From Ornithinimicrobium murale (GTDB lineage: Bacteria; Actinomycetota; Actinomycetes; Actinomycetales; Dermatophilaceae): 64,000 nucleotides of DNA. Below, in pieces: positions 29,904-37,678 of this stretch; the stretch's first letter is position 1; each line of letters opens with the position of its first letter. The notes below the pieces were generated by a model that searched no databases, was not told the origin of the DNA, and was given only the letters and a program-made list of their open reading frames with translations. The position numbers and the translations under genes are program-made. The DNA is taken from contig NZ_QLVD01000010.1 of NCBI RefSeq assembly GCF_003352835.1, forward strand, positions 1 through 64,000, written 5' to 3'.

Positions 29904-29939
29904 GCCGGGGGACCTCCTCCCCGGCAGATCACGATCTGC
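29904..29939. promoter_or_regulatory. Two adjacent inverted repeats between ask and the phosphatase gene, candidate operator
   Basis: GCAGATCACGATCTGC (29924-29939) is a perfect 7-2-7 palindrome; directly beside it GCCGGGG...CCCCGGC (29904-29910/29919-29925) forms a second inverted repeat. They lie 70-105 bp upstream of ask and 65-100 bp upstream of the phosphatase, in the only promoter region of the ectoine operon. A MarR-like (EctR-type) or other dimeric regulator could bind; no regulator gene is adjacent. Confidence 0.45.
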
Positions 29940-29993
29940 TACCGAAGGGGCGCGCGCACGCGCCCGCGCGAGACGTGATGAAGCCCACTCCCC

Positions 29994-29999
29994 TAGGCT
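29994..29999 (+). promoter_or_regulatory. -10 box TAGGCT, leaderless start of the tyrosine phosphatase gene
   Basis: Box ends 6 nt before the ATG at 30006; no SD is visible. Confidence 0.5.
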
Positions 30000-30005
30000 T
30001 CGGCC

Positions 30006-30779
30006 ATGCCGTCCGCGTCGAAATCGACCCCAGGCCTGCCTCTGGGGCGGCTGGACGTCCCCGGCACCCACAACTTCCGGGAGGTCGCCCCCGGGTCCCT
30101 TCGGCCCGGGCGGCTCTACCGCTCCGACGGGCTCCACCGGCTCTCCCGCGCCGGGCGAAGGGCCCTGACCGCCCTCGGTGTGGAGGCGGTGGTCGACCTG
30201 CGCTCCGACTTCGACCGGCGGTTCGGAGGTCGCGACCGGCTGCGCGGCACCGGCGCTGACCTGGTGTCCATCCCGATCGCCGGCGCTCCCCCGCAGACCG
30301 ATCCTGCCGGGCTCGATCTGCGCTGGGTCTACCGCACCATCCTGACCCACCACCGGGCAGATCTGGGGACCGCGATCCGGGTCGTCGCGGACGCTCAGGG
30401 CCCGGTCGTGATCCACTGCACGGCAGGCAAGGACCGCACGGGCCTGGTGGTGGCGCTGACCCTCAGCGCCGTCGGCATCGACCGGGCGCGGATCACTGCC
30501 GACTACGTGGCGACCCAGGCCAACCTGGACGGCGAGTGGACCGAGCGGATGGTGCGCAAGGTCCGCCGGTTCCGTGTCCCGGTGACCGACACCCTGCTCG
30601 AAGTGCTGGCACACTCCCCTGCACCGGTGCTGCACGACACCCTGGAGTGGCTCGAGGCCGAGCACGGCGGAGTGCGTGCCTACCTCGCCGCGGCCGGTGT
30701 CGACGACCCCGTGATCGCGCGACTGCGGGAGCGACTGCTTCCGCGAGGAGGCGTCGACTCACCCGACGGGCGGCGGTGA
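30006..30779 (+). CDS. Tyrosine-protein phosphatase (PtpB/DSP-like)
   Basis: 257-aa phosphatase of the family that includes mycobacterial PtpB and yeast Siw14-like enzymes. The P-loop is HCTAGKDRTG (137-146) with catalytic Cys138 and Arg144; the general-acid aspartate may come from the 'VDLRSDFDRR' or later loop. N-terminus 'GRLDVPGTHNFREVAPGSL...LYRSDGLHRL' is the typical family opening. No signal peptide. Substrate (protein, phosphoinositide or inositol pyrophosphate) is unknown. Its last codons lie in the first unit of a 34-bp duplication, and it converges on the DUF421 gene with 13 bp between stops. Confidence 0.87.
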   Translation: MPSASKSTPGLPLGRLDVPGTHNFREVAPGSLRPGRLYRSDGLHRLSRAGRRALTALGVEAVVDLRSDFDRRFGGRDRLRGTGADLVSIPIAGAPPQTDPAGLDLRWVYRTILTHHRADLGTAIRVVADAQGPVVIHCTAGKDRTGLVVALTLSAVGIDRARITADYVATQANLDGEWTERMVRKVRRFRVPVTDTLLEVLAHSPAPVLHDTLEWLEAEHGGVRAYLAAAGVDDPVIARLRERLLPRGGVDSPDGRR

Positions 30780-30823
30780 ACTGCCCCCTGACTCACCCGA
30801 CGGGCGGCGGTGCACTGCCCCCT
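30756..30823. repeat. 34-bp tandem duplication across two convergent gene ends
   Basis: Unit 1 (30756-30789) and unit 2 (30790-30823) differ at one base (GTGAACTG/GTGCACTG); a third unit starts and decays. Unit 1 holds the phosphatase's last codons and stop, unit 2 the DUF421 protein's stop and last codons on the opposite strand. Each gene therefore ends in its own copy of the same 34 bp. Confidence 0.85.
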
Positions 30824-31272
30824 GACTCTCCCTGGTCGCCGCTGAAGAAGGAGAGCTGTCCGTTGGTCTCCAGGACGGCCAGTCGGATGTTGCTCACCAG
30901 CTCAATGCCCTGACCACGGGCGGCCGCCAGGAGGTCGTCCAGGCCCAGCCGCTCCCGGTGCAGGACGTCGTGCAGCACCTCGCCCTCGTGCACCACGACC
31001 ACCGGCACCCCGTGGGTGATCGTGGAGGGACGCCGCCAGCGGGAGTTCACCCAGGAGATCGAGATCGTCAGCAGGGCCATGGTGCCCACGGCAAGGATCC
31101 CGGCGGTGGCCGAGTAGTCCTGTGGGACCACTCCCTCGGCGACCATGTCTCCCATCGTGATGAACAGGATCAGTTCGAAGGAGCTGAGCTCACCTAGTGT
31201 CGAGCGCCCTGACAGCCGGGTGATGAACCACAGGATGACGAAGATGATCGCGGCACGGATCACGATGTCCAT
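30793..31272 (-). CDS. DUF421 (YetF/YcaP-like) membrane protein
   Basis: 159-aa inner-membrane protein of the DUF421 family, function unknown. About three helices occupy residues 4-20, 33-50 and 56-75; the cytoplasmic part contains the conserved 'HGVPVVVVHEGEVLHDVL' and 'SNIRLAVLETNGQLSFF' segments. It follows the small membrane-protein gene by 36 bp, probably in one transcript. The C-terminal tail (SGGSAPPPVG) is encoded by the 34-bp repeat and may be a recent addition. Confidence 0.85.
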   Translation of the reverse strand: MDIVIRAAIIFVILWFITRLSGRSTLGELSSFELILFITMGDMVAEGVVPQDYSATAGILAVGTMALLTISISWVNSRWRRPSTITHGVPVVVVHEGEVLHDVLHRERLGLDDLLAAARGQGIELVSNIRLAVLETNGQLSFFSGDQGESGGSAPPPVG

Positions 31273-31308
31273 CAGACCTCCAGGGTCAGTCGGTCGACCG
31301 CTGCGCGG

Positions 31309-31827
31309 TCAGGGGAACAGGACTGTGCGAAAGGACAAGGGGTCGACCGGCTCACCGTCGACGACCAGAGCAAGCCGCCCGGACCGGGGCAGCACCGCGT
31401 TGGGCTGGATGTAGGCATCAAAGTCGATGATCATCACCGGTTGTCCTTCGGTGGCGAAGGTCAGGTAGACCCACTCACCGTCCCGGGTCTGCTCGGTGGG
31501 TTCGGGATACCAGCCCTGCGTCTCGTACATGTCCAGGTAGTCCCCCGTCAGCGCCAGAGTGACCTCGGGGTCCAGCCCCTCCGCCCGGGTCAACCGGATC
31601 TCGAAGGGGACGTCCAGACCGGGGCGGGACGTCTCCGCATACTCCAGTCGGAGGTGATGGCCCTCGGCCACGCTGTCCTCCACGACGCCCACCCGGTCCC
31701 CGAGGAAGCCGAAGAGCCCGGCCAGGACGAAGAGCGCGAGCGCGGCTGCTCCGACTCGGCGCCAGATGAGTGGGCGCGGTCCCTTGTGGATCGGGCGGAT
31801 GTCGCGGAGGGTCGACACATCGGACAT
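31309..31827 (-). CDS. Membrane-anchored hypothetical protein (172 aa)
   Basis: One N-terminal membrane helix (about residues 28-48, 'VGAAALALFVLAGLFGFLGD') after a basic, cytoplasmic stretch, then an extracytoplasmic beta-rich domain ('HLRLEYAETSRPGLDVPFEI', 'GYPE...DGEWVYLTFAT...MIIDFDAYIQP') resembling an immunoglobulin-like or DUF domain I cannot name. The ATG at 31827 has TAGACA 7 nt upstream, so the message is probably leaderless; the longer open frame runs back through the RNase P RNA gene and is not coding. It is likely cotranscribed with the DUF421 gene downstream. Confidence 0.75.
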   Translation of the reverse strand: MSDVSTLRDIRPIHKGPRPLIWRRVGAAALALFVLAGLFGFLGDRVGVVEDSVAEGHHLRLEYAETSRPGLDVPFEIRLTRAEGLDPEVTLALTGDYLDMYETQGWYPEPTEQTRDGEWVYLTFATEGQPVMIIDFDAYIQPNAVLPRSGRLALVVDGEPVDPLSFRTVLFP

Positions 31828-31834
31828 GAACCCG

Positions 31835-31840
31835 TGTCTA
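31835..31840 (-). promoter_or_regulatory. -10 box TAGACA, leaderless start of the membrane-anchored protein
   Basis: Ends 7 nt before the ATG at 31827, between that gene and the 3' end of rnpB. Confidence 0.45.
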
Positions 31841-31913
31841 CACCGTTCCCGCCAGCGCGGCACGGCGGAAGCGAGGCCCGTGCCCTCCCCGACCGGGATC
31901 ACCGAGCCCGCGG

Positions 31914-32304
31914 GGTGGATGAGTCGGTCGATACGCCGGGTCCTGTCCCGTCGCGCCGTTGCCGGCACTGCGACGGTGGCGACCATCCATCTCGGGTGGC
32001 CGTTGCCGGCCACCTCCAGCGGTCTACCCGCACGCTCGGGCGGGCCGCCCTCGAACGCGTGCTGTCTGACCTTGCTCCCGGTGGGGTTTACCTAGCCGCG
32101 CCGGTCACCCGGCACGCTGGTGGTCTCTTACACCACCCTTTCACCCTGACCTCCGGCCGGAGCCGAAGGCGGTCTACTTTCTGTGGCACTGTCCCGCGGG
32201 TCACCCCGGGTGGCCGTTAGCCACCACCGTGCCCTGTGGAGCCCGGACGTTCCTCGGCGAGTCCCCGAAGGGCTCGACGCGGCCGCCTGACCGACTCATC
32301 CACC
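31914..32304 (-). ncRNA. rnpB: RNase P RNA, bacterial class A
   Basis: Catalytic RNA that matures tRNA 5' ends. On the minus strand the 5' end GGTGGATGAGTCGGTC (32304-32289) pairs perfectly with the 3' end GACCGACTCATCCACC (31929-31914) as helix P1. The universally conserved core 'GAGGAACGTCCGGGCTCCAC' follows the 5' strand, and near the 3' side 'GGTAAACCCCACCGGGAGCAA' includes the CCA-binding loop region and P4 partner. Length ~391 nt is normal for actinobacteria. Several long open frames cross it and should be ignored. It lies just downstream of the MFS gene, on the same strand. Confidence 0.95.
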
Positions 32305-32309
32305 GGTCC

Positions 32310-32315
32310 AGTCTA
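32310..32315 (-). promoter_or_regulatory. -10 box TAGACT of rnpB
   Basis: TAGACT lies 5 nt before the predicted RNase P RNA 5' end, giving a start at or near 32304. No good -35 hexamer is seen. It overlaps the 13-bp gap after the MFS stop. Confidence 0.55.
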
Positions 32316-32327
32316 CGTGCCTTTGGC

Positions 32328-33737
32328 TCACCCGACGTGGTGGTCGGTGTGCTCCTTCACCGGGAGCATGGCCAGCGCTCCGGCGCCCAGGATGAGGACG
32401 ATGCCGAGGATGCCCCAGTACTGGGTGTTCTCCGCGCCGGTGACACGCGCACCGAGCCAGATGCCGACGCCGAAGGCAGCCGGAGAGAGGAAGGACACCA
32501 CGCGGCCGGTCGTTGCATAGAGGCCGAAGATCTCGCCGCTCTTGCCCTCGGGGATGAGGCGGGCCAGGAAGGACCGGGAAGCTGCCTGGGCGGGACCGAC
32601 GAAGACGGTCAGCCCCAGACCCAGCACCCAGAAGACGGTCTTGCCGCCGTCGTGCAGGAAGAAGATGAGCAGCCCCAGCGTCACCAGGGCCACCAAGGAG
32701 ATCAGGATCACGCGCTTGGGGCCGATTCGGTCATCGAGCAGCCCGGCCGCCATGGTGGCGACTCCAGCGACGATGTTGGCAGCGGCCCCGAAGATGATCA
32801 CCTCACCGGCGCTCATGCCGAAGGTCCCCGCGGCCAGCACCGCCCCGAAGGCGAAGACGCCGGCCAGCCCGTCCCGGAAGAGGGCCGAGGCCAGCAGGAA
32901 CCAGACCGTGTGGCGCGAGGTCCGCCACAGCCGCCGGACGGTGCCGAACAGCAGCCGGTAGGAGTCCACGATGCCGACCCGCGGCGCCCGCTCCACGGGC
33001 CGGTCCTTGAGCTTGACCAGCGCCGGGACGGTGAACAACGAGATCCAGATGCCGCACAGGAGCATCGAGACCCGGATGTCGAGGCCGTCCTCGCCGGTGA
33101 CGCCGAACAGGCCCACGTCGGGCTGGATGAACAGGAAGTACATCACCAGCAGCGCCACGATGCCGCCGAGATAGCCGAAGCCCCAGCCGTAGCCGGAGAC
33201 ACGGCCGATGTTCCTCGGCGTGGCCACCTGCTCGATCGTGGCGTTGTAGTTGACCCCGGCAATCTCGGAGACCACCGACCCGACACCCAGCAGCACGAGA
33301 CCGAGCACGAGGTAGCCGGGGTCGGCCTTGACGAAGAACAGGCTCGCGGCGATGGCAGCCAGCAACCAGGTCTGCCAGCGCAGGTTGCGCACCGTCCGGC
33401 CGGACCGGTCGGAGTTCTGCCCGAGCACCGGCGCCAGCGCCGCGACGAACAGGCCCGCGATCGCCGTCGCCAGCGCGAGCATCTGGGAGGTGTGGTTGGT
33501 CGAGCCGAAGCTGTCGCTGGTGAGATAGACGGCAAACACGAACGTCGTGATGACGGTGTTCCACGGCTGGCTGCCCCAGTCCCACAGGGCCCACGCGGTC
33601 ACCTTGCCCTTCGAGGCCCCTTCGGAGGATCCCAGGGCGGTGGGCACCTCGTCTGGGTCCAGGGACTCGGTGGCGGCCGGGTCCAGGGGCTCCTGTGCGC
33701 CGGTCCCGTTCTCTGTGCTCTCATCACGCGTGGTCAC
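32328..33737 (-). CDS. MFS transporter, UMF1/Atg22-like
   Basis: 469-aa integral membrane protein with about 12 helices. 'WALWDWGSQPWNTVITTFVF' (about 51-70) and 'GQNSDRSGRTVRNLRW' are features of the UMF1/Atg22-like branch of the major facilitator superfamily; substrate unknown, exporters of amino acids are known in this branch. The N-terminal ~45 residues are hydrophilic and acidic. The start GTG at 33737 is 7 nt downstream of a TACGGT box and lacks an SD; longer starts would run into the adjacent hydrolase gene. rnpB follows directly. Confidence 0.88.
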   Translation of the reverse strand: MTTRDESTENGTGAQEPLDPAATESLDPDEVPTALGSSEGASKGKVTAWALWDWGSQPWNTVITTFVFAVYLTSDSFGSTNHTSQMLALATAIAGLFVAALAPVLGQNSDRSGRTVRNLRWQTWLLAAIAASLFFVKADPGYLVLGLVLLGVGSVVSEIAGVNYNATIEQVATPRNIGRVSGYGWGFGYLGGIVALLVMYFLFIQPDVGLFGVTGEDGLDIRVSMLLCGIWISLFTVPALVKLKDRPVERAPRVGIVDSYRLLFGTVRRLWRTSRHTVWFLLASALFRDGLAGVFAFGAVLAAGTFGMSAGEVIIFGAAANIVAGVATMAAGLLDDRIGPKRVILISLVALVTLGLLIFFLHDGGKTVFWVLGLGLTVFVGPAQAASRSFLARLIPEGKSGEIFGLYATTGRVVSFLSPAAFGVGIWLGARVTGAENTQYWGILGIVLILGAGALAMLPVKEHTDHHVG

Positions 33738-33744
33738 AGCACCG

Positions 33745-33750
33745 ACCGTA
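33745..33750 (-). promoter_or_regulatory. -10 box TACGGT, leaderless start of the MFS gene
   Basis: Ends 7 nt before the GTG at 33737; used to choose the start in a frame open to 34160. Confidence 0.55.
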
Positions 33751-33820
33751 TTGCCCCCGACCACGAAACCTCCGCTGAACCCGCCGAGTTCACCCAGCGG
33801 ACACCTCGTGCTCCGCGCGC

Positions 33821-34519
33821 TCAGACAGCGGCTGTATGCCGATCGGCCAGGTCCGCGAGGAGGCTCGCCATGGCCGAGGGCGCGCTGACCATCGGCCAGT
33901 GGCCACTGTCCAGGTCCACGTAGTCGAGGGTGGTGGCCGCGGCCAGCTCGGGAAGGTCGCCGGAGGCGACCCAGTCGCGTGCGTCGTCCGGTCCGAACTC
34001 GGGACAGATGAGGGTGACGGGCACAGCGCTCCGCCCGGGATCGGCATACCGCACGGTCCCCCGACTCACGCCGACCGGCACGGCCACCATGTCGGTCTCC
34101 ATCCGAGCCCTGGTCGACTCGTCCAGGTCGGCCGAGTCCGGCCCCTCGAAGGCCGGCCACCCTGGGAAGGCCATCAGGTTGTCCACCGGCTCGAAGAAGT
34201 CGGCATAGGTGCCGCCGTCACTGGACGGGAAGCCCCCGATGAGACCGACGGCGGCCACCTGCTCCGGGCGCCGGTCGGCCGCGAGCCAGGCAAGCGTGCA
34301 GGCGGCCGAGTGGCCGATCACCAGCGGCCTCCCGTCCGCGCCGTCCACCGCCGCGAGCACAGCGGCCACCTGGTCCTCCAGCGTCGCCGCGACGTCCCCG
34401 TCGCCCTGGCCCGGCAGAGCCACGGCCACCCCGCGGTGCCCCCGCGCCCGCAGCCCCTGGGTGACCTCGCCCCATACGTCCGCGGTGAGCCACAGCCCAC
34501 CGATGAGGATCACATCCAT
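33821..34519 (-). CDS. Alpha/beta hydrolase
   Basis: 232-aa alpha/beta-hydrolase-fold protein. The nucleophile elbow is GHSAAC (about 69-74, Ser71), preceded by 'MDVILIGGLWLTADVW' (oxyanion strand); acid and base candidates are Asp in 'CPEFGPDDARDW' (about 172-183) and His in 'DLDSGHWPMV' (about 202-211). Relatives include salicylate esterases and haloperoxidase-like hydrolases; substrate unknown. ATG with GGAG upstream; divergent from the flavin reductase gene. Confidence 0.85.
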   Translation of the reverse strand: MDVILIGGLWLTADVWGEVTQGLRARGHRGVAVALPGQGDGDVAATLEDQVAAVLAAVDGADGRPLVIGHSAACTLAWLAADRRPEQVAAVGLIGGFPSSDGGTYADFFEPVDNLMAFPGWPAFEGPDSADLDESTRARMETDMVAVPVGVSRGTVRYADPGRSAVPVTLICPEFGPDDARDWVASGDLPELAAATTLDYVDLDSGHWPMVSAPSAMASLLADLADRHTAAV

Positions 34520-34687
34520 CGCACACTCCAGACATCTCGTCGTTGTCGGTTGCCCTCACGCTAGGCGCCATCCCGGACAATCCGCGTCCGCCACCCCCTG
34601 CCCCTGGATCGGGCCGCGCCCCACCCCACCTGCACCGTGGGTGAGGTTTCGTACGCTGGGTCCGACATCCCGACAGCCAGGAGAGAC

Positions 34688-35242
34688 ATGAAGATCGCCA
34701 TCATCATCGGATCCGTGCGCGAGGACCGGAAGGGCGACGACGTCGGTCGCTGGGTCAAGGAGCAGTCCGCCGACCGTGACGCCACCTACGAGCTCGTCGA
34801 CCTCAAGACGTTCGACCTCCCCGTGCTCACCTCGCCGACCGTTCCCGGCGCCGCGAACCGGCAGTATGACGACGAGCGCGTCACCCGGTGGGGCCAGACG
34901 ATCGACGCCTACGACGGCTTCGTCTTCGTCACCCCGGAGTACAACCACGGCATCCCCGGCGGGTTCAAGAACGCCTTCGACTGCATCTATCCGGAGTGGA
35001 CCAAGAAGGCCGTCGCCTTCGTGTCCTACGGCGCGATGTCCGGCTCGCGCGCGGTCGAGGCCTGGCGGGTGGTCGTGGCCAACGCCGACATGTACGACCT
35101 CCGCGCCCAGGTCGCTCTGAGCACGTTCTCCGAGTTCGACGGCGACACCTTCACGCCGGCCGACCGGAACGCGGAGGAGGCTGCCGACCTGTTCGCATCC
35201 CTGGAGGCGGCCAGCACCGCGCTGGCGACCCTGCGCGGCTGA
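34688..35242 (+). CDS. NADPH-dependent FMN reductase
   Basis: 184-aa flavodoxin-fold oxidoreductase of the NADPH:FMN reductase/azoreductase family, soluble. 'IAIIIGSVREDRKGDDVGRW' (3-22) is the FMN phosphate-binding loop and 'FVFVTPEYNHGIPGGFKNAF' (about 78-97) the flavin isoalloxazine-binding block. ATG with GGAGA upstream; a TACGCT box at 34652-34657 is the likely -10, giving a ~30-nt leader, in contrast to many leaderless neighbours. Role may be quinone or metal reduction. Confidence 0.9.
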   Translation: MKIAIIIGSVREDRKGDDVGRWVKEQSADRDATYELVDLKTFDLPVLTSPTVPGAANRQYDDERVTRWGQTIDAYDGFVFVTPEYNHGIPGGFKNAFDCIYPEWTKKAVAFVSYGAMSGSRAVEAWRVVVANADMYDLRAQVALSTFSEFDGDTFTPADRNAEEAADLFASLEAASTALATLRG

Positions 35243-35263
35243 GGCCTGCCCTCTCAGGCGTCA

Positions 35264-35309
35264 GCCGCCCGTCCTGTCCTCAGACGATAGCCGCCCGTCC
35301 TCAGACGAT
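35264..35309. repeat. Short imperfect tandem duplication at the RNB gene 3' end
   Basis: AGCCGCCCGTCC...TCAGACGAT occurs at 35264-35288 and 35289-35309, the first copy with a 4-bp insertion. The second contains the last codons and stop of the RNB nuclease gene, so the end of that gene has been duplicated into the spacer before the convergent flavin reductase gene. Confidence 0.7.
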
Positions 35310-36737
35310 CCGGAAACGCATCTGCTGGGTGGCGATGTCGGCCTGGACGAGCTCGACGCGGACCTCGCTGCCCAGCTCGGCCCGGCCCTCAGCCAGGGCG
35401 TTGACCGCGGGCTCGGTGAGCTGGACCTGATAGCCCTTCTTGCCTGCCTCGTCGACCACGACCGCGTCAAACTGCTCGCCGACCCGGTGCGCCAGCACCG
35501 CCGCCTCGGTGGCGTCGGTGCACGCGCGCTCGACCGCCTTGGCCAGCCGGCCCGAGTCGTCCATGATCTCGGGCAGGGTCGGGAGTGCCTCGCGCGCCCA
35601 GGCGGGCACGTCGTGGCCCTGGGTCAGCGCCTCACAGACGACCAGCACGAACCGGTCGATCAACCGCCGCAGGGGCGCGGTCACGTGCGTGTAGGGCGCC
35701 GCGATCGCGGACTGCTCGGTCTGCTCCGGTGGCGCCCCCTCGAAGGCCTCGTAGCTCGCGCCCCGGAACAGCGCCGTGGCGTCGTGGATGATCGCCAGGT
35801 GCTTGGGGTCGGTCCGGTCCAGGGTGCGGAGGAAGTCGCCGTAGACCATCCCCTTGGGCCACTCGACCCCCAGCGCCTTGACCTGACGACGGAACCGGTC
35901 CACGTCGCGTTGCTGGGCCGGAGGCATCGTCCGCAGGATGCCGACCCCGCCCTCCAGCATGATCTCGGCAGCCACGATGCCGGTGAGCAGGCTGATCTGC
36001 GCGTTCCAGTCCTCGACCGGCAGCAGCGGCCGGAACTGCAGCGAGTAGGTGCCGTCGTCCTCGACATGGACCTCCTGCTCGGGCATGGGCAGGCTCGCTC
36101 CACCCCGCTCTGACTCACGACGGATCCGGTGCTCCCCCACCTCCTTGAGCAGCAGCAGGGTCTCCTCGGCCTCCCCGTCGTCGATCAACTGCTGCACCTC
36201 CTCGTAGGTGTAGCGCCGCACCGACCGCACCATCGCCCGATAGAGCTCCGCAGTGTCGCGGGTCCCGTCCGGCGTCAACCGCATGTCCCAGACGTAGGCC
36301 GGCCGTTCCGTGTCCGGAAGCAGGCTGGCTGCCGCTTCGCTGAGCTCGGCGGGGTGCAGCGGCACCCTGGTGTCCGGGCAGTAGATGGTCTGCCCGCGCA
36401 GCCGCACCTCGGTGTCCAACGCGCCAGCGGGCGCGACGAAGGCAGGCACGTCGGCAATGGCATAGCGGACCCGATAGCCCTCGCCGTCGCGCTCGATGTG
36501 CATCGCCTGGTCCAGGTCCATCGAGCCCGGCGGGTCGATGGTGATGAAGGCCAGAGCTGTCTCGTCGCGCTCGGGCAGGTCCGGGTCCTCTGCCGCCTTC
36601 CGTGCCTCGGCGAGCGCGGCCTCGGGGAACTCCTCCCGCACCTCCATGCTCGTCCGGATGTCGGCGAACGCCCGCTCCAGGAGGGTGCCGTTCGGCTCGG
36701 TGCGGTGGTCACGGATCGTCGTCGCTCGCTGCGCCAT
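35301..36737 (-). CDS. RNB-domain ribonuclease (RNase II/R family)
   Basis: 478-aa 3'-5' exoribonuclease of the RNB family. The catalytic aspartate cluster 'TIDPPGSMDLDQAMHIERDG' lies near 67-86, with 'RLIDRFVLVVCEAL' and 'YTHVTAPLRRLIDR' late in the RNB domain. It lacks the N-terminal cold-shock domains of E. coli RNase II/R but keeps a short C-terminal beta region. This short form is common in actinobacteria. A TAGGGT box 7 nt before the ATG at 36737 supports that start over the GTG three codons upstream, which overlaps the box. Confidence 0.9.
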   Translation of the reverse strand: MAQRATTIRDHRTEPNGTLLERAFADIRTSMEVREEFPEAALAEARKAAEDPDLPERDETALAFITIDPPGSMDLDQAMHIERDGEGYRVRYAIADVPAFVAPAGALDTEVRLRGQTIYCPDTRVPLHPAELSEAAASLLPDTERPAYVWDMRLTPDGTRDTAELYRAMVRSVRRYTYEEVQQLIDDGEAEETLLLLKEVGEHRIRRESERGGASLPMPEQEVHVEDDGTYSLQFRPLLPVEDWNAQISLLTGIVAAEIMLEGGVGILRTMPPAQQRDVDRFRRQVKALGVEWPKGMVYGDFLRTLDRTDPKHLAIIHDATALFRGASYEAFEGAPPEQTEQSAIAAPYTHVTAPLRRLIDRFVLVVCEALTQGHDVPAWAREALPTLPEIMDDSGRLAKAVERACTDATEAAVLAHRVGEQFDAVVVDEAGKKGYQVQLTEPAVNALAEGRAELGSEVRVELVQADIATQQMRFRIV

Positions 36738-36744
36738 AGGCGCC

Positions 36745-36750
36745 ACCCTA
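36745..36750 (-). promoter_or_regulatory. -10 box TAGGGT, leaderless start of the RNB gene
   Basis: Ends 7 nt before the ATG at 36737. Confidence 0.55.
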
Positions 36751-36868
36751 GGCAGATGGCGGCCAAGATCGCGTGATCAGCGGGGCAACGATTCGCCCCA
36801 CCAGTGGATCACCCAGTTGGTCTGTCAATCATGGCGACCCCGCGGGCCTGGCCCGCCGCCACGGTGTC

Positions 36869-36874
36869 TACGCT
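36869..36874 (+). promoter_or_regulatory. -10 box TACGCT, leaderless start of yaaA
   Basis: Ends 6 nt before the GTG at 36881. It and the RNB box face opposite ways in a 143-bp divergent spacer. Confidence 0.55.
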
Positions 36875-36880
36875 GCGTTC

Positions 36881-37636
36881 GTGCTGATCCTGCTGCCGCC
36901 ATCGGAGTCCAAGACGGGCCGCGCCCGCGGCCGCCCCCTCGATCTGGAGCGGCTCTCCCTGCCGGGCCTGACCGCCGCCCGGGCGGCCCTCCTCGGGCCG
37001 GTCGCGGAGACCAGTGCCCGCCCCGATGCCGCCTCCCTGCTCGGGGTGAGCCCGAACCTGACCGAGGAGATCGCCCGCAACGCCCGGCTCACGACGGCGC
37101 CGTCCGTGCCGGTCGCGGATCTCTACACGGGCGTGCTCTACGACGCCCTCGACCTGCCCTCCCTGGAGGCGGCTGCACGGCGCCGCGCCAACCGTCGGAT
37201 CCTGGTGATCTCGGCGCTGTTCGGCGCCCTGCGACTGACCGACCGGGTGCCGCCCTACCGCCTCTCCATGGCGGTCAACGTGCCCGGTGTGGGGCCACTG
37301 GCTGGTCACTGGCGCCAGTCCCTGGCCATGGAGCTGCCGGAGCAGGTCGGGCGCGGCCTGGTCATCGACTGCCGGTCCAGCACGTATGCCGCAGCCTGGG
37401 TCCCGCAGGGGGAGCTCACCAAGCGGTGGGTCCAGATCCGGGTGCCCGGTGCGACCCACATGGCCAAGCACACCCGCGGGCTGGTGACCCGGGTTCTCTG
37501 CGAGGCATCAGCAGACCCGCGCTCGGCCGCAGGGCTGGCCGACGTTCTGGCAGCCGACTTCCGGGTCGAGCTGCACCACCCGACCAGCCGCAGCAAGCCC
37601 TGGGGGCTGGACTTACACCCGCCGACCACCGGATAG
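36881..37636 (+). CDS. yaaA: YaaA-family peroxide stress protein (DUF328)
   Basis: 251-aa protein of the YaaA family, which in E. coli limits free iron during peroxide stress and binds DNA. Family blocks: 'LILLPPSESKTG' (2-13), 'LYTGVLYDAL', 'ISALFGALRLTDRVPPYRL', 'CRSSTYAAAWVPQG' and 'HMAKHTRG'. Starts GTG at 36881, just after a TACGCT box, with no SD. A decayed copy of residues ~131-185 lies 1.7 kb downstream, so this locus has been duplicated. It converges on a lipoprotein gene. Confidence 0.9.
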   Translation: MLILLPPSESKTGRARGRPLDLERLSLPGLTAARAALLGPVAETSARPDAASLLGVSPNLTEEIARNARLTTAPSVPVADLYTGVLYDALDLPSLEAAARRRANRRILVISALFGALRLTDRVPPYRLSMAVNVPGVGPLAGHWRQSLAMELPEQVGRGLVIDCRSSTYAAAWVPQGELTKRWVQIRVPGATHMAKHTRGLVTRVLCEASADPRSAAGLADVLAADFRVELHHPTSRSKPWGLDLHPPTTG

Positions 37637-37678
37637 CCGTCCCGGTGCGGCGTGCAGCACGCCGTGCTGTGCTCAACG

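Noticed and set aside
32229-33923. 564-codon plus-strand ORF over rnpB and the MFS gene
   Set aside because: Crosses the RNase P RNA gene and is antisense to a clear transporter; composition is Glu/Gln/Arg noise.
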